Part shown: positions 35,652 to 48,298 of the stretch, one piece after another
How positions within the stretch are numbered: position 1 is the first letter of the stretch
Layout: the number at the start of each line of letters is the position of its first letter
Source: Eulemur rufifrons
Taxonomy: Eukaryota; Chordata; Mammalia; Primates; Lemuridae
Assembly: GCF_041146395.1 (NCBI RefSeq)
Contig: NC_091012.1
Coordinates: forward strand, 15,552,193-15,616,192
Direction: 5' to 3'
DNA: 64,000 bases
Notes under the pieces: model-generated
What the model saw: the letters and a program-made list of their open reading frames with translations, nothing else
What the model was told of the DNA's origin: nothing
Database searches by the model: none
Translations under genes and position numbers: made by a program

Positions 35652-37586
35652 CTGTTTTTCTCTCAACTTTAGTAGGTAGCCAAAGTGAATATTTGCCCAA
35701 GATATTGTTTTGGTATGGGTTTTCCAATGAATGTCAAATATTTACGTTTTGCTTTTGAGTTAGTGAAACCTTTGTTTTTTAGTTTATTGTGCATTATATA
35801 GTATATATATTGCTCTTGCATTTCATTCACTCCTCACAATGTTTTGATTTAGGTAGTGGAGAAATTATACCTGTTTTATATACGAGAAGACAGGCTTTGA
35901 GAAGTATAAATTGAGTTTCCAAGATTTTAAATAAGACTTGGTAGATCAAGAATGTAATTTCCAGACACATTGAATATAGGAACAAAATTTATAGAATCAC
36001 TTATATAGGCCTCTTGGATATTACATTTTTTCTCATCCTTTTTTAGTGTACTAAAGTAATTAAGCTTTAGGGTTAAAACAGTAACATTAGATAATAAATG
36101 AAACAGAGGTACCAGTAACACAGAAATGTTCTTAAAAGTCTAAGAAATGGAGTTAAGTGCTCTTAAGGAATATATGAAGGAAGAAAGGCATACTACAGTA
36201 TATGAATTGTCACAGCTCAGTCACAGTCACTAAAATAAATTGAGGATTAAAAAAGTTAAGGCAAGACTTAGAGTTGATGCAGAGACAGATAAAAAATTGA
36301 GAGACTTAAAATATTTGTGTTATGGGCCATAAAACTAATACAATGTGCAGTATAGGGATGAGAGAGCAGGTCAGTAAATGCAATGAGCCTTTACATAAAT
36401 GGGTGCCCAGCAGTTGGCCCAGAAACTGCTTCTATTTCATTGAGATATACTGCAATCAATGTTGAACTCAATCTCTTTCTCTGAAATGTACTGGTTCTTT
36501 GATTAATTTCTTGGTCACTGCCCTCTCCCTTTAATATTTTGCAAGGAAAATTATTTCTTGATGGTTTACTATAGTATAATTTTAACATTTTTAGCCTTTA
36601 ATAATGCATTTCATTTATTCTAAGTTACATATATTTTTACATTTTAACATCTGTGCAATTGAGATGGATCTTACAACTAGGATAATCTTAGAGGAAAAGC
36701 AATATTCAACATTAGTGAGGTGTCTTAGGGACTTTTGCCTCTGAGGGATGTTTACCTTAATTAATTAGTTTATTGTTTCCTCTCATGACAACTTTTATTA
36801 TCCCATATGATGGTAAAGTTTGTCTTATGGAAATTCAATAATCTGTTTTGTTGTCTCACTTAAATAGGAGATTATCCCACTTTGGTGACCTGCAGGCATA
36901 GGTAGGATCAAAATTTTTTAGAAGCCGTTCTATGACCTGCTCCGGAAGATAATTTTGATGAATCCCCAAATTAACCATGCTGTGGGAAGAAAAACATGGG
37001 AGTTTAGCTTCGGATATTGAGGGCAAAATTAAAAACCTCACTTTCTGTTATGACAGTGTTCCTGTAGATTAGAAAATTAAACTTTTTATGCAGCCCTCTT
37101 AAATCTGCCATGATGAATATCCCAGATACATCACAGCTAAATAAATGAGATCATTTATTGAATGGAGTTAAAATTAGCCTTTGATTATCTAAAGAACGCT
37201 TGCCAAAAACCACCCTGTTTATTTTAGTATATTTGATATATTGAGCTGGTGTCTGACAGTAATTGGCCACAGCATCACTTGCTACTTTAGACTGATCCTG
37301 AAATGTGCTAGTCATATCAGCATAGAGGAGGGTGAGAGTGTTCCTATTTGATAAGTAGAAGGAGGAGGTCATGTAGATGATTCACCTACTAGTTGCATCA
37401 GATTATTCAGGTACAAGTTAAAAAAGAAAAGAAGTTGCATAGCCTAGTTTTAGTCTACATGTGTGGAAAGATTGAACCATGGTGCATTTCCCAGTAGAAT
37501 TTTTATATTGTTGCCACCATATTTCTTCATATTTATTACTACACACTTCTTTCAAGACTGCTAAAAGTGATTAAAATTAACGTGTA
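35651..37586. other. No gene recognised
   Basis: About 1.9 kb of AT-rich, apparently unique DNA. The frames found are 60-75 codons, on the minus strand, with no recognisable features. Confidence 0.45.
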
Positions 37587-37745
37587 CCTATTTTTTAGAC
37601 AGAATCTCACTCTATCTTCCAGGCTGGAGTGCAGTGTTGTAATCATAGCTCACTGCAGCCTTGAACTTATGGGCTCAGATGATCCTCTTGTATCAGCCTC
37701 CAAAAGTGCTGGATTACAGGCATGAGTCTGTATGCCTGTAATCAC
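37587..37745 (-). repeat. Free-left-Alu-monomer-like fragment
   Basis: Minus-strand single Alu monomer: 'gacagaatctcactctatct', 'gcagtgttgtaatcatagct' and 'tgggctcagatgatcctctt', ending 'attacaggcatgagtc'. Old. Confidence 0.78.
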
Positions 37746-37812
37746 AATGTGTAGCTGTTTTTAAAAGCATCTTTTTCATTCTTCTAAATTATCACGTCTT
37801 TTTCCTCTACAG

Positions 37813-37887
37813 ATTGAACTTTGGAATAAAATCCAGCTGACCATCCAAGGGCAGGAGCAATTTTTCTGAGCAAATCTAAAATGGATG
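37813..37887 (+). other. Exon-like segment with start codon
   Basis: A pyrimidine-rich tract ending 'tttcctctacag' (37801-37812) is followed by 75 bases and then a consensus donor 'gtaaga' (37888-37893). Within it an ATG at 37881 has a strong Kozak context (A at -3, G at +4) and leaves 'ATGGATG' before the donor, phase 1. It looks like a first coding exon with a short 5' UTR part. The gene is not recognised. Splice signals are seen; use as an exon is inference. Confidence 0.45.
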
Positions 37888-37893
37888 GTAAGA

Positions 37894-38640
37894 CAATATT
37901 TTTTTCCTCCAAGAAAAGACTAAAAACCGTTTCTGTTTTATGGAATGCCTTATAGAAAGTATTTAGAAGAACTCATAATTACTTTAACATTTTCAACTTT
38001 TCATTTGTTCACCTGTCATTTTGACATTTGATACACTTGCCTCTAGTTGTCACTGTTTCACTGAGAACATCTAGACTTTCTGTTTATACAATTTGCCACC
38101 TCTTTATGAACACAATAGGCCCCATGATTTAGAAGTGGTCATAGATTTATCCCCATCTCTCCATATTTCTTTACCCTTCTTGCCCTGCTCCAAAGAACAC
38201 ACTTTAAAGATGAACGATCGGATTTAGCCTGCAGTTAGGTTTTTATTTGAGCAAATGAAGAAAAACTCAGTTGTTTAGATGTGGGGATTGAAACTATGAT
38301 TTTGGCCCCTTTTAACACGGTGATCTAACCAGATGATCCTGTCACATCCACATCTGTCCTGCTCAGAAATTTAAGCTATTGGAAACCTTTTCATCCTAAT
38401 GTAATATAAACATGCGCTGAGGTATTTCCCAGAGGTTGGCCTCACCATTGAAACTACTGCCAATTTTCCAATCCTGCTTGTTTTAGGATGAGAATCAGAA
38501 CCCTAGGATTGTTCTGCACTCCTGCTTATTTACCTTAATGTTATGTTAAATCTTAGTTTATTTGCTAAAAGGCCATCTACAACCAGGTTTTTCAGTTGAT
38601 CTCAACAGCAAGAATACAAGAAGTGAGGGTTGTATTACAT
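37894..38640. other. No further exon recognised
   Basis: Unique AT-rich DNA between the exon-like segment and the TAF10 retrocopy. Confidence 0.4.
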
Positions 38641-38654
38641 AAGAATATTAGAAG

Positions 38655-39388
38655 TCAGCCTCTCCCACGGGTCATAGAAGCTGCAGCGGCTCTAATGCAG
38701 ACGGAACTGGCTCCAGCCTCCTCCACTTTGGCCCCAGGCCCGGCGCCCCTGATCTCTGCTCCCACAGCGCCGCCCACTGGTGCCGCCCAGCCGCAGAGAA
38801 CAAGACCAGCCCCACAGGGCCAGCAGGGGGACCTGGGGCTGGAGCCTTGGCTGGGGGCAGGAGGTCCTTGGCTGCGTGGGCGGGACCAGCCCAGCGGGGC
38901 GGCTCAGGTGTGGGCGGGCGGCGCGGTTTACCTACTGCGGAGCGCGGCGGCGGAGACGCAAAGCCTGCGGTGTCCAGCCCGCCTCTGCTGGACTTCTTAA
39001 TGCAGCGGGAGGATTACTCGCCCAGGGTCCCTGATGCAGTGACTGGTTACTACCTGAACCCTGCTGGCTTTGAGGCCTCAGACCCACACATAATTCGGCT
39101 CATCTCCCTAGCTGTCCAGAAATTCATCCCAGATATTGCCAAGGATGCCCTACAGCACTGCAAAATGAAGGGCACAGCCTCTGGCAGCTCCCGGAGCAAG
39201 AGCAAGGACTGCAAGTCCACTCGAACCATGGAGGACCAGGCCACTGCCCTCAGCGAGTATGGCATCGATGCGAAGAAGCCCCACTACTTCACCTGGGCCC
39301 CCTGACCTAAATGTATCTGTCTGTTCCATGTCCCCACGCCAGCCTGTTTTCATAATAAACTGGATTGTGACAGAAAAAAAAAAAAAAA
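38655..39388 (+). pseudogene. TAF10P: TAF10 processed pseudogene
   Basis: TAF10 is a histone-fold subunit shared by TFIID and SAGA. This copy has no introns, runs from the N-terminal Ala/Pro-rich region to the 3' UTR and ends in 'aataaactggattgtgacag' plus a 15-base A tract (39374-39388). The C-terminal half is plainly TAF10: 'DAVTGYYLN', 'GFEASDP', 'RLISLAVQKFI', 'ALQHCKMKGTASGSSRSKSK' and 'ALSEYGI'. Defects: the expected initiator ATG is not evident, the N-terminal and histone-fold parts lie in different frames, and the normal stop after 'KKPHYFT' is a Trp codon, so the frame extends to 'WAP'. The longest frame is 38847-39305. A weak candidate duplication ('aagaatattag' near 38640; 'aaggaatgcag' after the tail) was not confirmed. 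Not expected to make a working protein. Confidence 0.92.
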
Positions 39389-39389
39389 G

Positions 39390-40138
39390 GAATGCAGCAC
39401 AATAAAAAATAGGGGTTTCTTTTTTTCCCCCTATCCTTTAGAAATGAAGAAATTGGGTGTCTGTCTATACTGCATTTCCATATTTTGTGCGTACTTTGCC
39501 TGTCTTGAACCAATCATTTCTGGTTAGGATCGCTGCATTTCTCCGTTTCTTGCAGAGCCATTAGCTTCTCTCATGTAGAGTGTGTGGAAACAGAAGAAGA
39601 CTATCCCATCCCCCTGTCTCTTCAGTGGTGAGAAATGTGTGCTTAAAATGCCATCCAGCCTCAGAGGAGGAAGCAGTGTGGGAAACAAAGTGCAGCCAAA
39701 GTCCCTCTTGGAGCATTTACTCTTCTCACCTTTGTTACAACAAAATTATTTTGTGTTCTGTAGGTATCATGTTCAATGCAGGTAGCACACTCATTTTATT
39801 ATTTCAATGTCAGCTAGGTTACTTTCCAGTTATGTAAAGATCAATTTATTTTTCAGTGACATATTAGATCACCAATAAGGATGTTTCCAGGGATTCAGAT
39901 GCATCTAGGGATTGGTGCCTGAACAGAAACTGGTTCTTAAGAGCTGTCCACTGGTAGATACTGGTAATTAAAGTAAGCTGTGTGTCAATGTAGAATTAGA
40001 AGATACTACTGGGTAGAGGTTCAAATATGCAACAGGTTTACTTTTTGATTAGCTATATTTCTCATCTGGCCTAATTTGTTTTGCTCTTTTCTACATGGGG
40101 ATTCTTTCATTTGTATGTAATAGATTTTCATTTATTTC
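39390..40138. other. No gene recognised
   Basis: Unique-looking sequence after the TAF10 copy. Frames near 39580-39837 are short and overlapping. Confidence 0.4.
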
Positions 40139-40139
40139 T

Positions 40140-40425
<286 letters not shown>

Positions 40426-40558
40426 CTGCATAGAATAGAATATCTGTTAAATCAAAAAGTAAAACTAACATTTTAGATTTTACTTTATGACATTCATCTT
40501 GTGAGGTGATTTAAATTATAAATTTTGCAGAAAATTATTTTTAAAAGAATGGAATTTT

Positions 40559-41552
40559 CATCATATAGGTGTGCACTCCTCCCCTCCCCCCACCCCATCC
40601 CCCCCCAGAGAGAACTTCAAACGTGTCCATTCCCCAGGCAGTGCGCATCGCACTCATCAAGTAGGTATACACCCATCCCTTCCACCCAGCCCCGACCTCT
40701 GTCCAATACCCAATTGGTGTGAATCCCAAATGTGCACTCAGGGAAACCAGTTTGCTGGTGAGTACATGTGGTGCTTGTTTTTCCATTCTTGGGATACTTC
40801 ACTTATAGAATGGGTTCCAGCTCACTCCAGGAGAACCAAAGAGATGCCATATCGCCATCATTTCTAATAGCTGAGTAATATTCCATGGTATACACATACC
40901 ACATTTTGATAATCCATTCATGAATCTATGGGCATTTGGGTTGTTTCCACATCTTTGCGATTGTGAATTGTGCTGCTATAAACATTCGGGTGCAGGTGTC
41001 TTTTTTATAGAATGACTTTTGTTCTTCTGGGTAGATGCCCAGTAATGGGATTGCTGGATCGAATGGTAGGTCTACTTGAATCTGTTTAAGGTATCTCCAC
41101 ATTGCTTTCCACAGGGGCTGCACTAGTTTACAGTCCCACCAGCAGTGTATGAGAGTACCTGTCTCTCCACACCCACGCCAACATGTATAGTTTTGGGACT
41201 TTTTGATAAAGGCCGTTCTCACTGGAGTTAAGTGATATCTCATTGTGGTTTTGATTTGCATTTCCCTGATGATTAGAGATGTTGAACACTTTTTCATATG
41301 TTTGTTAGCCATTTTTATATCTTCTTTTGAAAAATTTCTATTCATGTCCTTTGCCCTCTTTTTGATAGGGTTGTTCACCTATATGATGAGAGTGATGTGC
41401 ACTGTCTAGGGAATGGACACAACTAAAGCTCAGACTCGGGGGGATGGGGAGGCATGGGCAATGTATATAGCCTGATCTTTTGTACCCCCTTAATGAGCTG
41501 AAAAACAAACAAAAAATAAAAATAAAAATAAATAAATAAATAAATAAATAAA
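40559..41552 (+). mobile_element. 5'-truncated, 5'-inverted L1
   Basis: The polarity is set by the 3' tail: bases about 41385-41552 are L1 3' UTR on the plus strand with an A-rich (aaat)n tail. Bases 40559 to about 41384 are L1 ORF2 C-terminus and 3' UTR in the opposite orientation. The ends of the inverted part and the tail share a 'cacctatatgatga'/'tcatcatataggtg' phrase at the joints. Exact 11-bp duplications 'aatggaatttt' flank it at 40548-40558 and 41553-41563. A remnant ORF2 stretch lies at 40926-41378 (minus). Confidence 0.9.
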
Positions 41553-41563
41553 AATGGAATTTT

Positions 41564-42711
41564 ATCTGATTTTGTAGATTGGTAATTCATCAGATATTTA
41601 GCAACTACTTTTATTCTATGCATTTGTATCATAATTGATCAGTTTTTTTATTATTTTGAGGGCAAGAAAAGAGGAAGAGCAACCATTTAAAGCACGTAAG
41701 TAAACTGTTGAAAAATTAAGACATTAATAGTTTGAATTAAAAGTATGTCTGTCATGATTCCCTAAAAATATAAAGGGGACCAAACACTGTTAGCATGGAA
41801 CTCATTTTTGTGGATTTTCTAAATCTCTTCTATTTTCCTAAGTATCAAACTTATGTGGAAAAGCCTTTGACTGAGTGGTGCCAATTTTTTAAGGGTTTCT
41901 AACATTTCAGCTAAATTTCAATAACTTGGTTGTGGTATATAGATCTGCCTTAAACATTTTTGCCATAATTATTTAAACTTATTTTTTAATCAAAGTAATA
42001 GTGATAATAGCTAAGTTCATTTTTAGCACTCTCTGCTGATTTCCCGTCATAGCAGGTAAAAGCTGAGCTTCCTCACTCCACCATGACCTTATTTCCCTCC
42101 CTCCATTTCCTTAACATGTATCACATTTTGTATTAAATCAGTAATTAATATTTGCATTATTATGACTATGCAAATATTGTTTGTTGCTGAGTCATACAGT
42201 TTTCTTGCTGTTCTTCTTCTGCACACCCTTCATTCTTTCTCTTAAATATTTCTGAAATCTAAGAACCTCACTTCTCCCAGACAATCCTCTTTTCTTAGCC
42301 TACATTAGCTCACACAACCAAATAAGTGGTCACCGGCTGGTCTCCCTGCTTTCACAGCCTTCTATTTCTTGTGGAATTAATTTCCTGACTATATTTATTT
42401 GCCTGTTTTCTAACAGCTATTAATCCCCCAAATTTTGTGACATTTGTCACATGCCCATCTAAATATTTTCCATCTACTAAAATATATCTGTTTCATTTAT
42501 CTCTTGGAGACAACTCCTCTCAGCCTTTTGTCATTCTCCTCCAGTATGGACTGCTTTGTTTTGCTAGTCCTGCTTTGTTAGCCTGTTTTTCTGGGACATC
42601 TCTTTGAAGTCCTCTGGGATCTCACATAATGGCTCTCTTGTGTCAGATCCCTTATGCCATAGGTTCTGTGTTTCCCGTGTCTTGTTATACTCCTTGAGGG
42701 TCTTTTGTTGT
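41564..42711. other. No gene recognised
   Basis: AT-rich, apparently unique sequence without supported exons. Confidence 0.4.
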
Positions 42712-43003
42712 TTTGTTTTTGAGATAGGGTCTTTCTCTGTTGCCCAGGCTAGAGCGCAGTGTTATCATCCTAACTCACTGCACCCTCAACCCACTGGGCT
42801 CAAGCAATCTTCCCGTCTCAGCCTCCCAGGTACCTGGGACTACAGGCATATGACACCACACCTGGCTATTTTTTTTTTCTGTTTGCAGAGATGGAGTCTT
42901 TCTGTGTTGATCAAGCTGGTCTTAAGCTTCTTTCCTCAAGCAATTCTCCTACCTTGGCTTCTCAAAGTACAGGAATTAGAGGCTTGAGCCACCTCACCTA
43001 GTC
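42712..43003 (-). mobile_element. Alu element, minus strand (old)
   Basis: Minus-strand Alu: 'tttgagatagggtctttctc', 'gttgcccaggctagagcgca' and 'cctcccaggtacctgggact', with a diverged right end 'gagccacctcacctagtc'. Confidence 0.88.
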
Positions 43004-43775
43004 ATAATCCCTAGTTTTACTGGAGCACATTCCCCCAGGAAAGGGCACATGGGCAGACATTCTTGGAGATCTAGCCTGTCTGAAAATCCCTCCCATTTGA
43101 TAGAACATAAAATTCTAGCTTGAAATTAAATTTCATCATCTGAAGACATTTCTCTATTGTGTTCTCAATTTACTGTTGTCCTTGAATCTGTTGCCATTGT
43201 GTGATACATTATATGTAACCAATTTGTCATCTTTACCCCTTTCCTTCTCTGAAAGAATTTTAGTGCATTCTCTATATCTGGGATTAATGCAATTTTGTAA
43301 TATGGTTTGGGGGGATTTTTTTCATTTTATTGGGTCCCCTAAGTTTGCAGACCATCTCTTCTAGAGAGTTTTGTTTCCTTGCTATTTTTTCTGTTCCTTC
43401 TTTTTTCTTATATCACTATTCAAATGTTGGGCCTCTTTGACCAGTATTTCTGCATTGATCTTTAACTATCCCTCCACTGCTTTCCAGTTTGTCTTTTTGT
43501 TCTACTTCCTGGGGATTCTTTGACTGTATACTCTAACACTTCTATTAAAAGTTTTGTCTTTTTGAGAGTATTTTAAGAAATTTTTAAAGTTTTTATTTTC
43601 TACTGAATTTTTATGACTTCTATAAATTCCTTTTTCCTGTTGTTTTGATCTCTCTTGTTGGATCCTTCTCTCAAATGTGTGGTGGTGGTCCCTATATTTT
43701 TCTAATTGGAAACACCATGCAGGAGCAGGACTTTTGTTAACTGATGGCTTTCACTGTGAAAATTTGAAGGACAAG
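43004..43775. other. No gene recognised
   Basis: T-rich unique-looking sequence. May hide an ancient LINE, but none is recognised. Confidence 0.35.
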
Positions 43776-43917
43776 CTGGCTTTTTTTTTTCAGCTTATGA
43801 TGGGGGTACAAAAGTTCAGGTTATATATATCGCCCATGTCCTGCCCATCCCCCTGAGTCAGAACATTCAAGCGTGTCCATTCCCATCAGTGCGCAATGCA
43901 CTCATCATGTAGGTATT
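43776..43917 (-). mobile_element. Very short L1 3' end
   Basis: T tract and 'cagcttatgatgggggtaca' followed by about 120 bases of L1 3' UTR, ending at 'catcatgtaggta'. Extreme 5' truncation. Confidence 0.85.
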
Positions 43918-43919
43918 AG

Positions 43920-44490
43920 CTGAGAGTCTTTTCTCTGGGACAGTTCAGGCTCTTCAGAGAAAGAACGCTTCACTTTCTACCCGGGAAGTGCAAACTTGGC
44001 TACTTGTACATTTTTCAGTGAATGGACTTTTCCCATTTTCCAAATTTCAGCCCTAGTATCTCTGAAAGTGGTACCTCTGAGCCCAGAAACACTCAGGTTT
44101 ATAGCTCCAGGAATGCACATCTAAATTCCTTATAAGATGGGGGCACAGGTGGAGGAGGGGCTCTAACCACAGATTTTGAACTGACTTTGTTGGCTTTTGT
44201 TTTGTTTTACCTACCTCCCACAGTGCCATGTGCCTTCTGAATTCTGAGACTGCCTTGAGTTCAATGAGGCTGTTCCAGTCATTCTCTGGGTGCACCATAG
44301 TTGTGCTTCCATACCAGTTACCACTCCTTTGTCATCTTTTTATCTTTCAATACTAAAAATAATCTGCTATCAATCCTTATTCCTGGTCTTCTATACAACC
44401 TTTATTTGATGCCTTTAATTCTAATGAATTTCAGGAGGGAGAGGAAATAAATTCATGGTCTACCCATTAAACCCAAATTTAGAAGCTATA
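43920..44490. other. No gene recognised
   Basis: Unique-looking sequence. The 81-codon minus frame near 44053-44298 has no recognisable features. Confidence 0.4.
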
Positions 44491-45485
44491 CCTAAAGTAC
44501 AAATCTATACTATCAGCAGGGTGTTAAAGTCTCCAGCTACTATAGTATTGTTATCTATCATTTGGTTCAGATCAAGTAGGGTTTGCTTTATGAATCTGGG
44601 TGCACCTAAATTGGGTGCATATATATTAAGTATAGTTATGTCTTCTTGCTGAATTGTACCCTTCACCAGTATATAGTAACTATCTTTGTTTTTCATTACT
44701 TTTTTTAATTTAAAAACTAAGTTATTGGAGATTAAAACTGCCACACCAGCTTTCTTTTGGCTTCCATTTTCTTGAAATATCGATTTCCACCCTTTTTATT
44801 TTCAGTCTAAATGCATCTTTGCATGTACATATACACTATATAATGCTGACGGATATAGTTCAATAAGAAGACATAACTATACTTAATATGTATGCACCCA
44901 ACTTAGGTGCACACAGATTCATAAAGCAAACCCTACTTGATCTAAACCAAATGATAAACAGCAACACCATAATAGCCGGAGACTTCAAAACCCAGCTGAC
45001 AGCACAGGACAGACCCTCCAAACAGAAAATAAACAAATAAATAATGGACTTAAATACAATACTAGAACAAATGGGTCTGACTGATATCTACAGGACATTC
45101 TACCCAAAATCCACTGAATATACATTCTTCTCATCAGCTCATGGGACATTCTCTAAGATTGACCATATCCTAGGACATAAAGCATGTCTTAAAAAATTCA
45201 AAAAAATAGAAATTATACCATGAATCTTCTCAGATCACAGAGGAATAAAGGTAGACATTAACCCTAACAGAAATTCTCATTTCTACTCAAAGTCATGGAA
45301 GTTAAACAACTTTCTCCTGAATGATTATTTTATAAATTAAGAAATCAAAATGGAAATCAAAAGATTCTTTGAATTAAATTACAAAGGAGACACAACTTAT
45401 CAAAATCTGTGGGACGCAGCTAAAGCAGTCCTGAGGGGAAAATTCATTTCCATAAATGCCTATATCAAAAAGACAGAAAACTTAT

Positions 45486-45498
45486 AAATAGACAACCT
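45486..45498. repeat. Target-site duplication of the PDCL3 retrocopy, left
   Basis: The 13-bp 'aaatagacaacct' from L1 ORF2 is repeated at 48286-48298, right after a run of A. It shows that everything between was one retroposed insertion plus a later nested element. Confidence 0.88.
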
Positions 45499-45538
45499 GG
45501 GTACTTCGGCCAGACTGGCGTGAGCGGTTGAAGACACA

Positions 45539-46261
45539 ATGCAGGACCTCAGTGCAGACACTGAGTGGAATGACATCTTACGCAAAAAGGGCACCTTGCC
45601 CTCAAAGCAAAGTCTGGAAGATTTGGAAAAGGAGGCAGAAGAGGAGGAGCAGAGAGTCCTTCAGCAGTCAGTGGTGAAAACATATGAAGATATGACTTTG
45701 GAAGAGCTGGAGGATCATGAAGATGAATTTAATGAGGAGGATGAACATGCTATTGAAATGTACAGGCAGCAAAGACTGGCTGAGTGGAAAGCAACTAAAT
45801 TGAAGAATAAATTTGGAGAAGTTTTGGAGATCTCAGGAAAGGATTATGTTCAAGAAGTTACCAAAGCCAGTGAAGGCTTGTGGGTAGTCTTGCACCTTTA
45901 CAAACAAGGGATTCCCCTCTGTGCCCTGATAAATCAACACCTCAGTGGACTTGCCAGGAAGTTTCCTGATGTCAAATTTATCAAAGCCATTTCAACAACC
46001 TGCATACCCAATTATCCTGATAGGAATCTGCCCACGATATTTGTTTACCTTGAAGGTGATATCAAGGCTCAGTTTATTGGTCTTCTGGTGTTTGGCGGCA
46101 TGAACCTGACAAGAGATGAGCTGGAGTGGAAAATGTCTGAGTCTGGAGCAGTCAAGACAGACGAGGAGGAAAACCCTAAGAAACCGATTGAAGACACATT
46201 GCTGTCCTCAGTGCGGTGCTCTGTCCCTCTGAGGAGGGATAGTGATTTGGAGGATGACTAA
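45539..46261 (+). CDS. PDCL3: Phosducin-like protein 3 retrocopy, intact frame
   Basis: The complete frame of 240 codons is one more than the 239 of human PDCL3, with an extra Glu in an acidic run near residue 35. PDCL3-family proteins are cytosolic chaperone cofactors that bind the CCT chaperonin and help fold clients such as actin and tubulin; human PDCL3 also stabilises VEGFR2. The N-terminal helical region is present ('[12 protein letters not shown]', '[17 protein letters not shown]'), followed by the thioredoxin-like phosducin domain from about residue 90 ('[17 protein letters not shown]', '[20 protein letters not shown]', '[20 protein letters not shown]', '[12 protein letters not shown]'). 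The acidic C-terminus 'RDSDLEDD' is kept. No stops or frameshifts. No promoter is visible; upstream is L1 ORF2. It could be a recent silent copy or an expressed retrogene. Confidence 0.85.
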   Translation: MQDLSADTEWNDILRKKGTLPSKQSLEDLEKEAEEEEQRVLQQSVVKTYEDMTLEELEDHEDEFNEEDEHAIEMYRQQRLAEWKATKLKNKFGEVLEISGKDYVQEVTKASEGLWVVLHLYKQGIPLCALINQHLSGLARKFPDVKFIKAISTTCIPNYPDRNLPTIFVYLEGDIKAQFIGLLVFGGMNLTRDELEWKMSESGAVKTDEEENPKKPIEDTLLSSVRCSVPLRRDSDLEDD

Positions 46262-46652
46262 GGCTGCAGCTGCCACAGCTTGCCTAACTTTCTTGATGTG
46301 ACAAATTGTCCGGATTTTTGTAAACAAGAAAAAGAAAGAATGAATCCTTTGGGTTTTTAGCCTTTTATAATTATGTTTCAAATCCCATATATTTTAGAAA
46401 TGATTATTGCTGGGAATTCTACTAAATTTCTTGGAACTCTTTTTAAATTATAACATTTCTTTATAAAAAAGTTAAAATGGCCATTGGTATGGCAAATGTC
46501 TACGTTTTTCTCACTTATATTTTAAGTAAGTCATAAAACCTAGTCACTATTTTTTGACATATATAAAAAGGAATATGACGTTTTAAGTAAATGTGAATAA
46601 ATTATACAGTGGAAAATGGCAAACTAAGCTTTATAGTTACATTGTTTATTTT

Positions 46653-47716
46653 ATTTTATTTTATTTTTTATTTCACCTTATTGTTATGGGGGATACAGAA
46701 TTGCAGGTTATATACGTTGTCCATGTACCGCCTTTCCCCCCAAGTCAGAGCTCCAGGTGTGTCTGTTCCCCAGATAGTGCACATTACACCCATCATGTAG
46801 GTATATATCCCTCCCTTCCCCACTCCCCCTTCCCAAGTCAGCACCTTCAGGCATTACCATTCCCCAATGGTGCGCAATGCACTCATTGTGTAGGCATACA
46901 TCCATCCCCTCCCTCGCCCACCATCTCAGTCTGATATCCGATTGGTGTCATTCTCAGATGTGTATTTAGGTGATGATCAGGGAAACCAATTTTCTAGTGA
47001 GTACATGTGATGCTTGTTTTTCCATTCTTGGGATACTTCACTTAATATAATTGGTTCCAACTCTCTCCAGGAGAACCATAGACATGTCGTATCTTCATTG
47101 TTTCTTATAGCTGAGTAATATTCCATGGTATACATATACCACAGCTTACTAATCGAATCATGTATTGATGGGCATTTGGGTTGTTTCCACATCTTTGCTA
47201 TTGTGAATTGTGCTGCTATAAACATTCGGGTACATGTGTCTTTGTTACAGAATGATCTTTTTTCCTTTGGGTATATGCCCAGTAATGGGATTGCTGGATC
47301 AAATGGCAGGTCTACTTGAATCTGTTTAAGATACCTCCATAATGCTTTCCACAGGGGTTGCACTAGTTTGCAGTCCCACCAGCAGTGTATGAGTGTTCCT
47401 GTCTCTCCACATCCACCCCAACATGTGTTGTTTTGGGTTGGGAAAAAAATTTTGCACACTACACGTCAGATAAAGGACTGATAACAAGAATCTATTTAGA
47501 ACTCAGGAAAATCAGCAAGAAAAAAATCAAACAACCCTATCAAAAAGTGGGCAAATGACATGAATAGAAACTTCTCAAAAGAAGACATAAGAATGGCTAA
47601 CAAACATATGAAAAAATGCTCAACGTCCCTAATCATCAGAGAAATGCAAATCAAAACCACAATGAGATATCACTTAACCCCAGTGAGAATGGCCTTTATC
47701 AAAAAACCCAAAACAA
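46653..47716 (-). mobile_element. 5'-inverted L1 inside the PDCL3 3' UTR
   Basis: Bases 46653 to about 47440 are L1 3' UTR and ORF2 C-terminus on the minus strand, with T-rich sequence at the left as poly(A). Bases about 47441-47716 are the next upstream ORF2 segment on the plus strand. Duplications 'tacattgtttatttt' flank it at 46638-46652 and about 47717-47732. Its 3' UTR is of the same 'gggggatacagaattgcagg' type as the full-length L1. Fragment frames at 46977-47459 (minus) and 47560-47787 (plus) are L1 remnants. Confidence 0.9.
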
Positions 47717-48285
47717 TACATTGTTTATTTTTATTTTATAAAGATAGCAATACGATTATCAACTCAACATATAGGAACAATCTCTAGAGAAAAAAACTTA
47801 GTATTCTGTTTAGAAGAAATAGGCAATTTTTGTGAAACAAACATTATCTTATCAAAGCAATAATGGAAGGATTCCAGTTTACTGCCATATTTGATTAAAT
47901 GTTTTTTCTAGTTAATATTTATCTCAGACTGTCGAGGCATCAGCTATATTCATTACTATAAAAGGCCACATTAAATTCTTTTTTGGAAATAAAGATATAA
48001 GCACACATATAAAGAGATAAACTGTATCTCAGTCAATAAAAAACATCAAGTTGTTTTGTGAACCAGAATCCTGTTAGCTTCATCATTCTTGTCAAATTGA
48101 CATTGATAACAGAAAAATTAGAGGAAACATTATTTCCTAATATTTGTGTTGAATGATACAGTACTTAATGCTGGTTAGAATCTTAAAAATCTGAATCAGC
48201 ATGGAGTTCTTTCATTATATTGTAAAATTTAATTTTCCTCTAATTCAAAGAATGCTAAGTAGCTGTCACGCAAAAAAAAAAAAAA

Positions 48286-48298
48286 AAATAGACAACCT
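48286..48298. repeat. Target-site duplication of the PDCL3 retrocopy, right
   Basis: Exact copy of 45486-45498; L1 sequence continues from here. Confidence 0.88.

Larger units (their letters stand above)
45499..48285 (+). mobile_element. PDCL3 retrocopy (mRNA-derived insertion)
   Basis: Intron-less copy of a PDCL3 transcript: about 40 bases of 5' UTR, a full frame, a 3' UTR interrupted by an L1 (46653-47716) and an A tract at about 48272-48285. Exact 13-bp duplications flank it, a signature of L1-mediated retroposition. Without the nested L1 the copied RNA would be about 1.7 kb. A clear AATAAA is not visible just before the A tract. Confidence 0.88.

Noticed and set aside
38810..38835. CTCF-like 'ccagcagggggacc' in the TAF10 copy
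   Set aside because: It comes from the TAF10 coding sequence and deviates from the core; coincidental similarity is likely.
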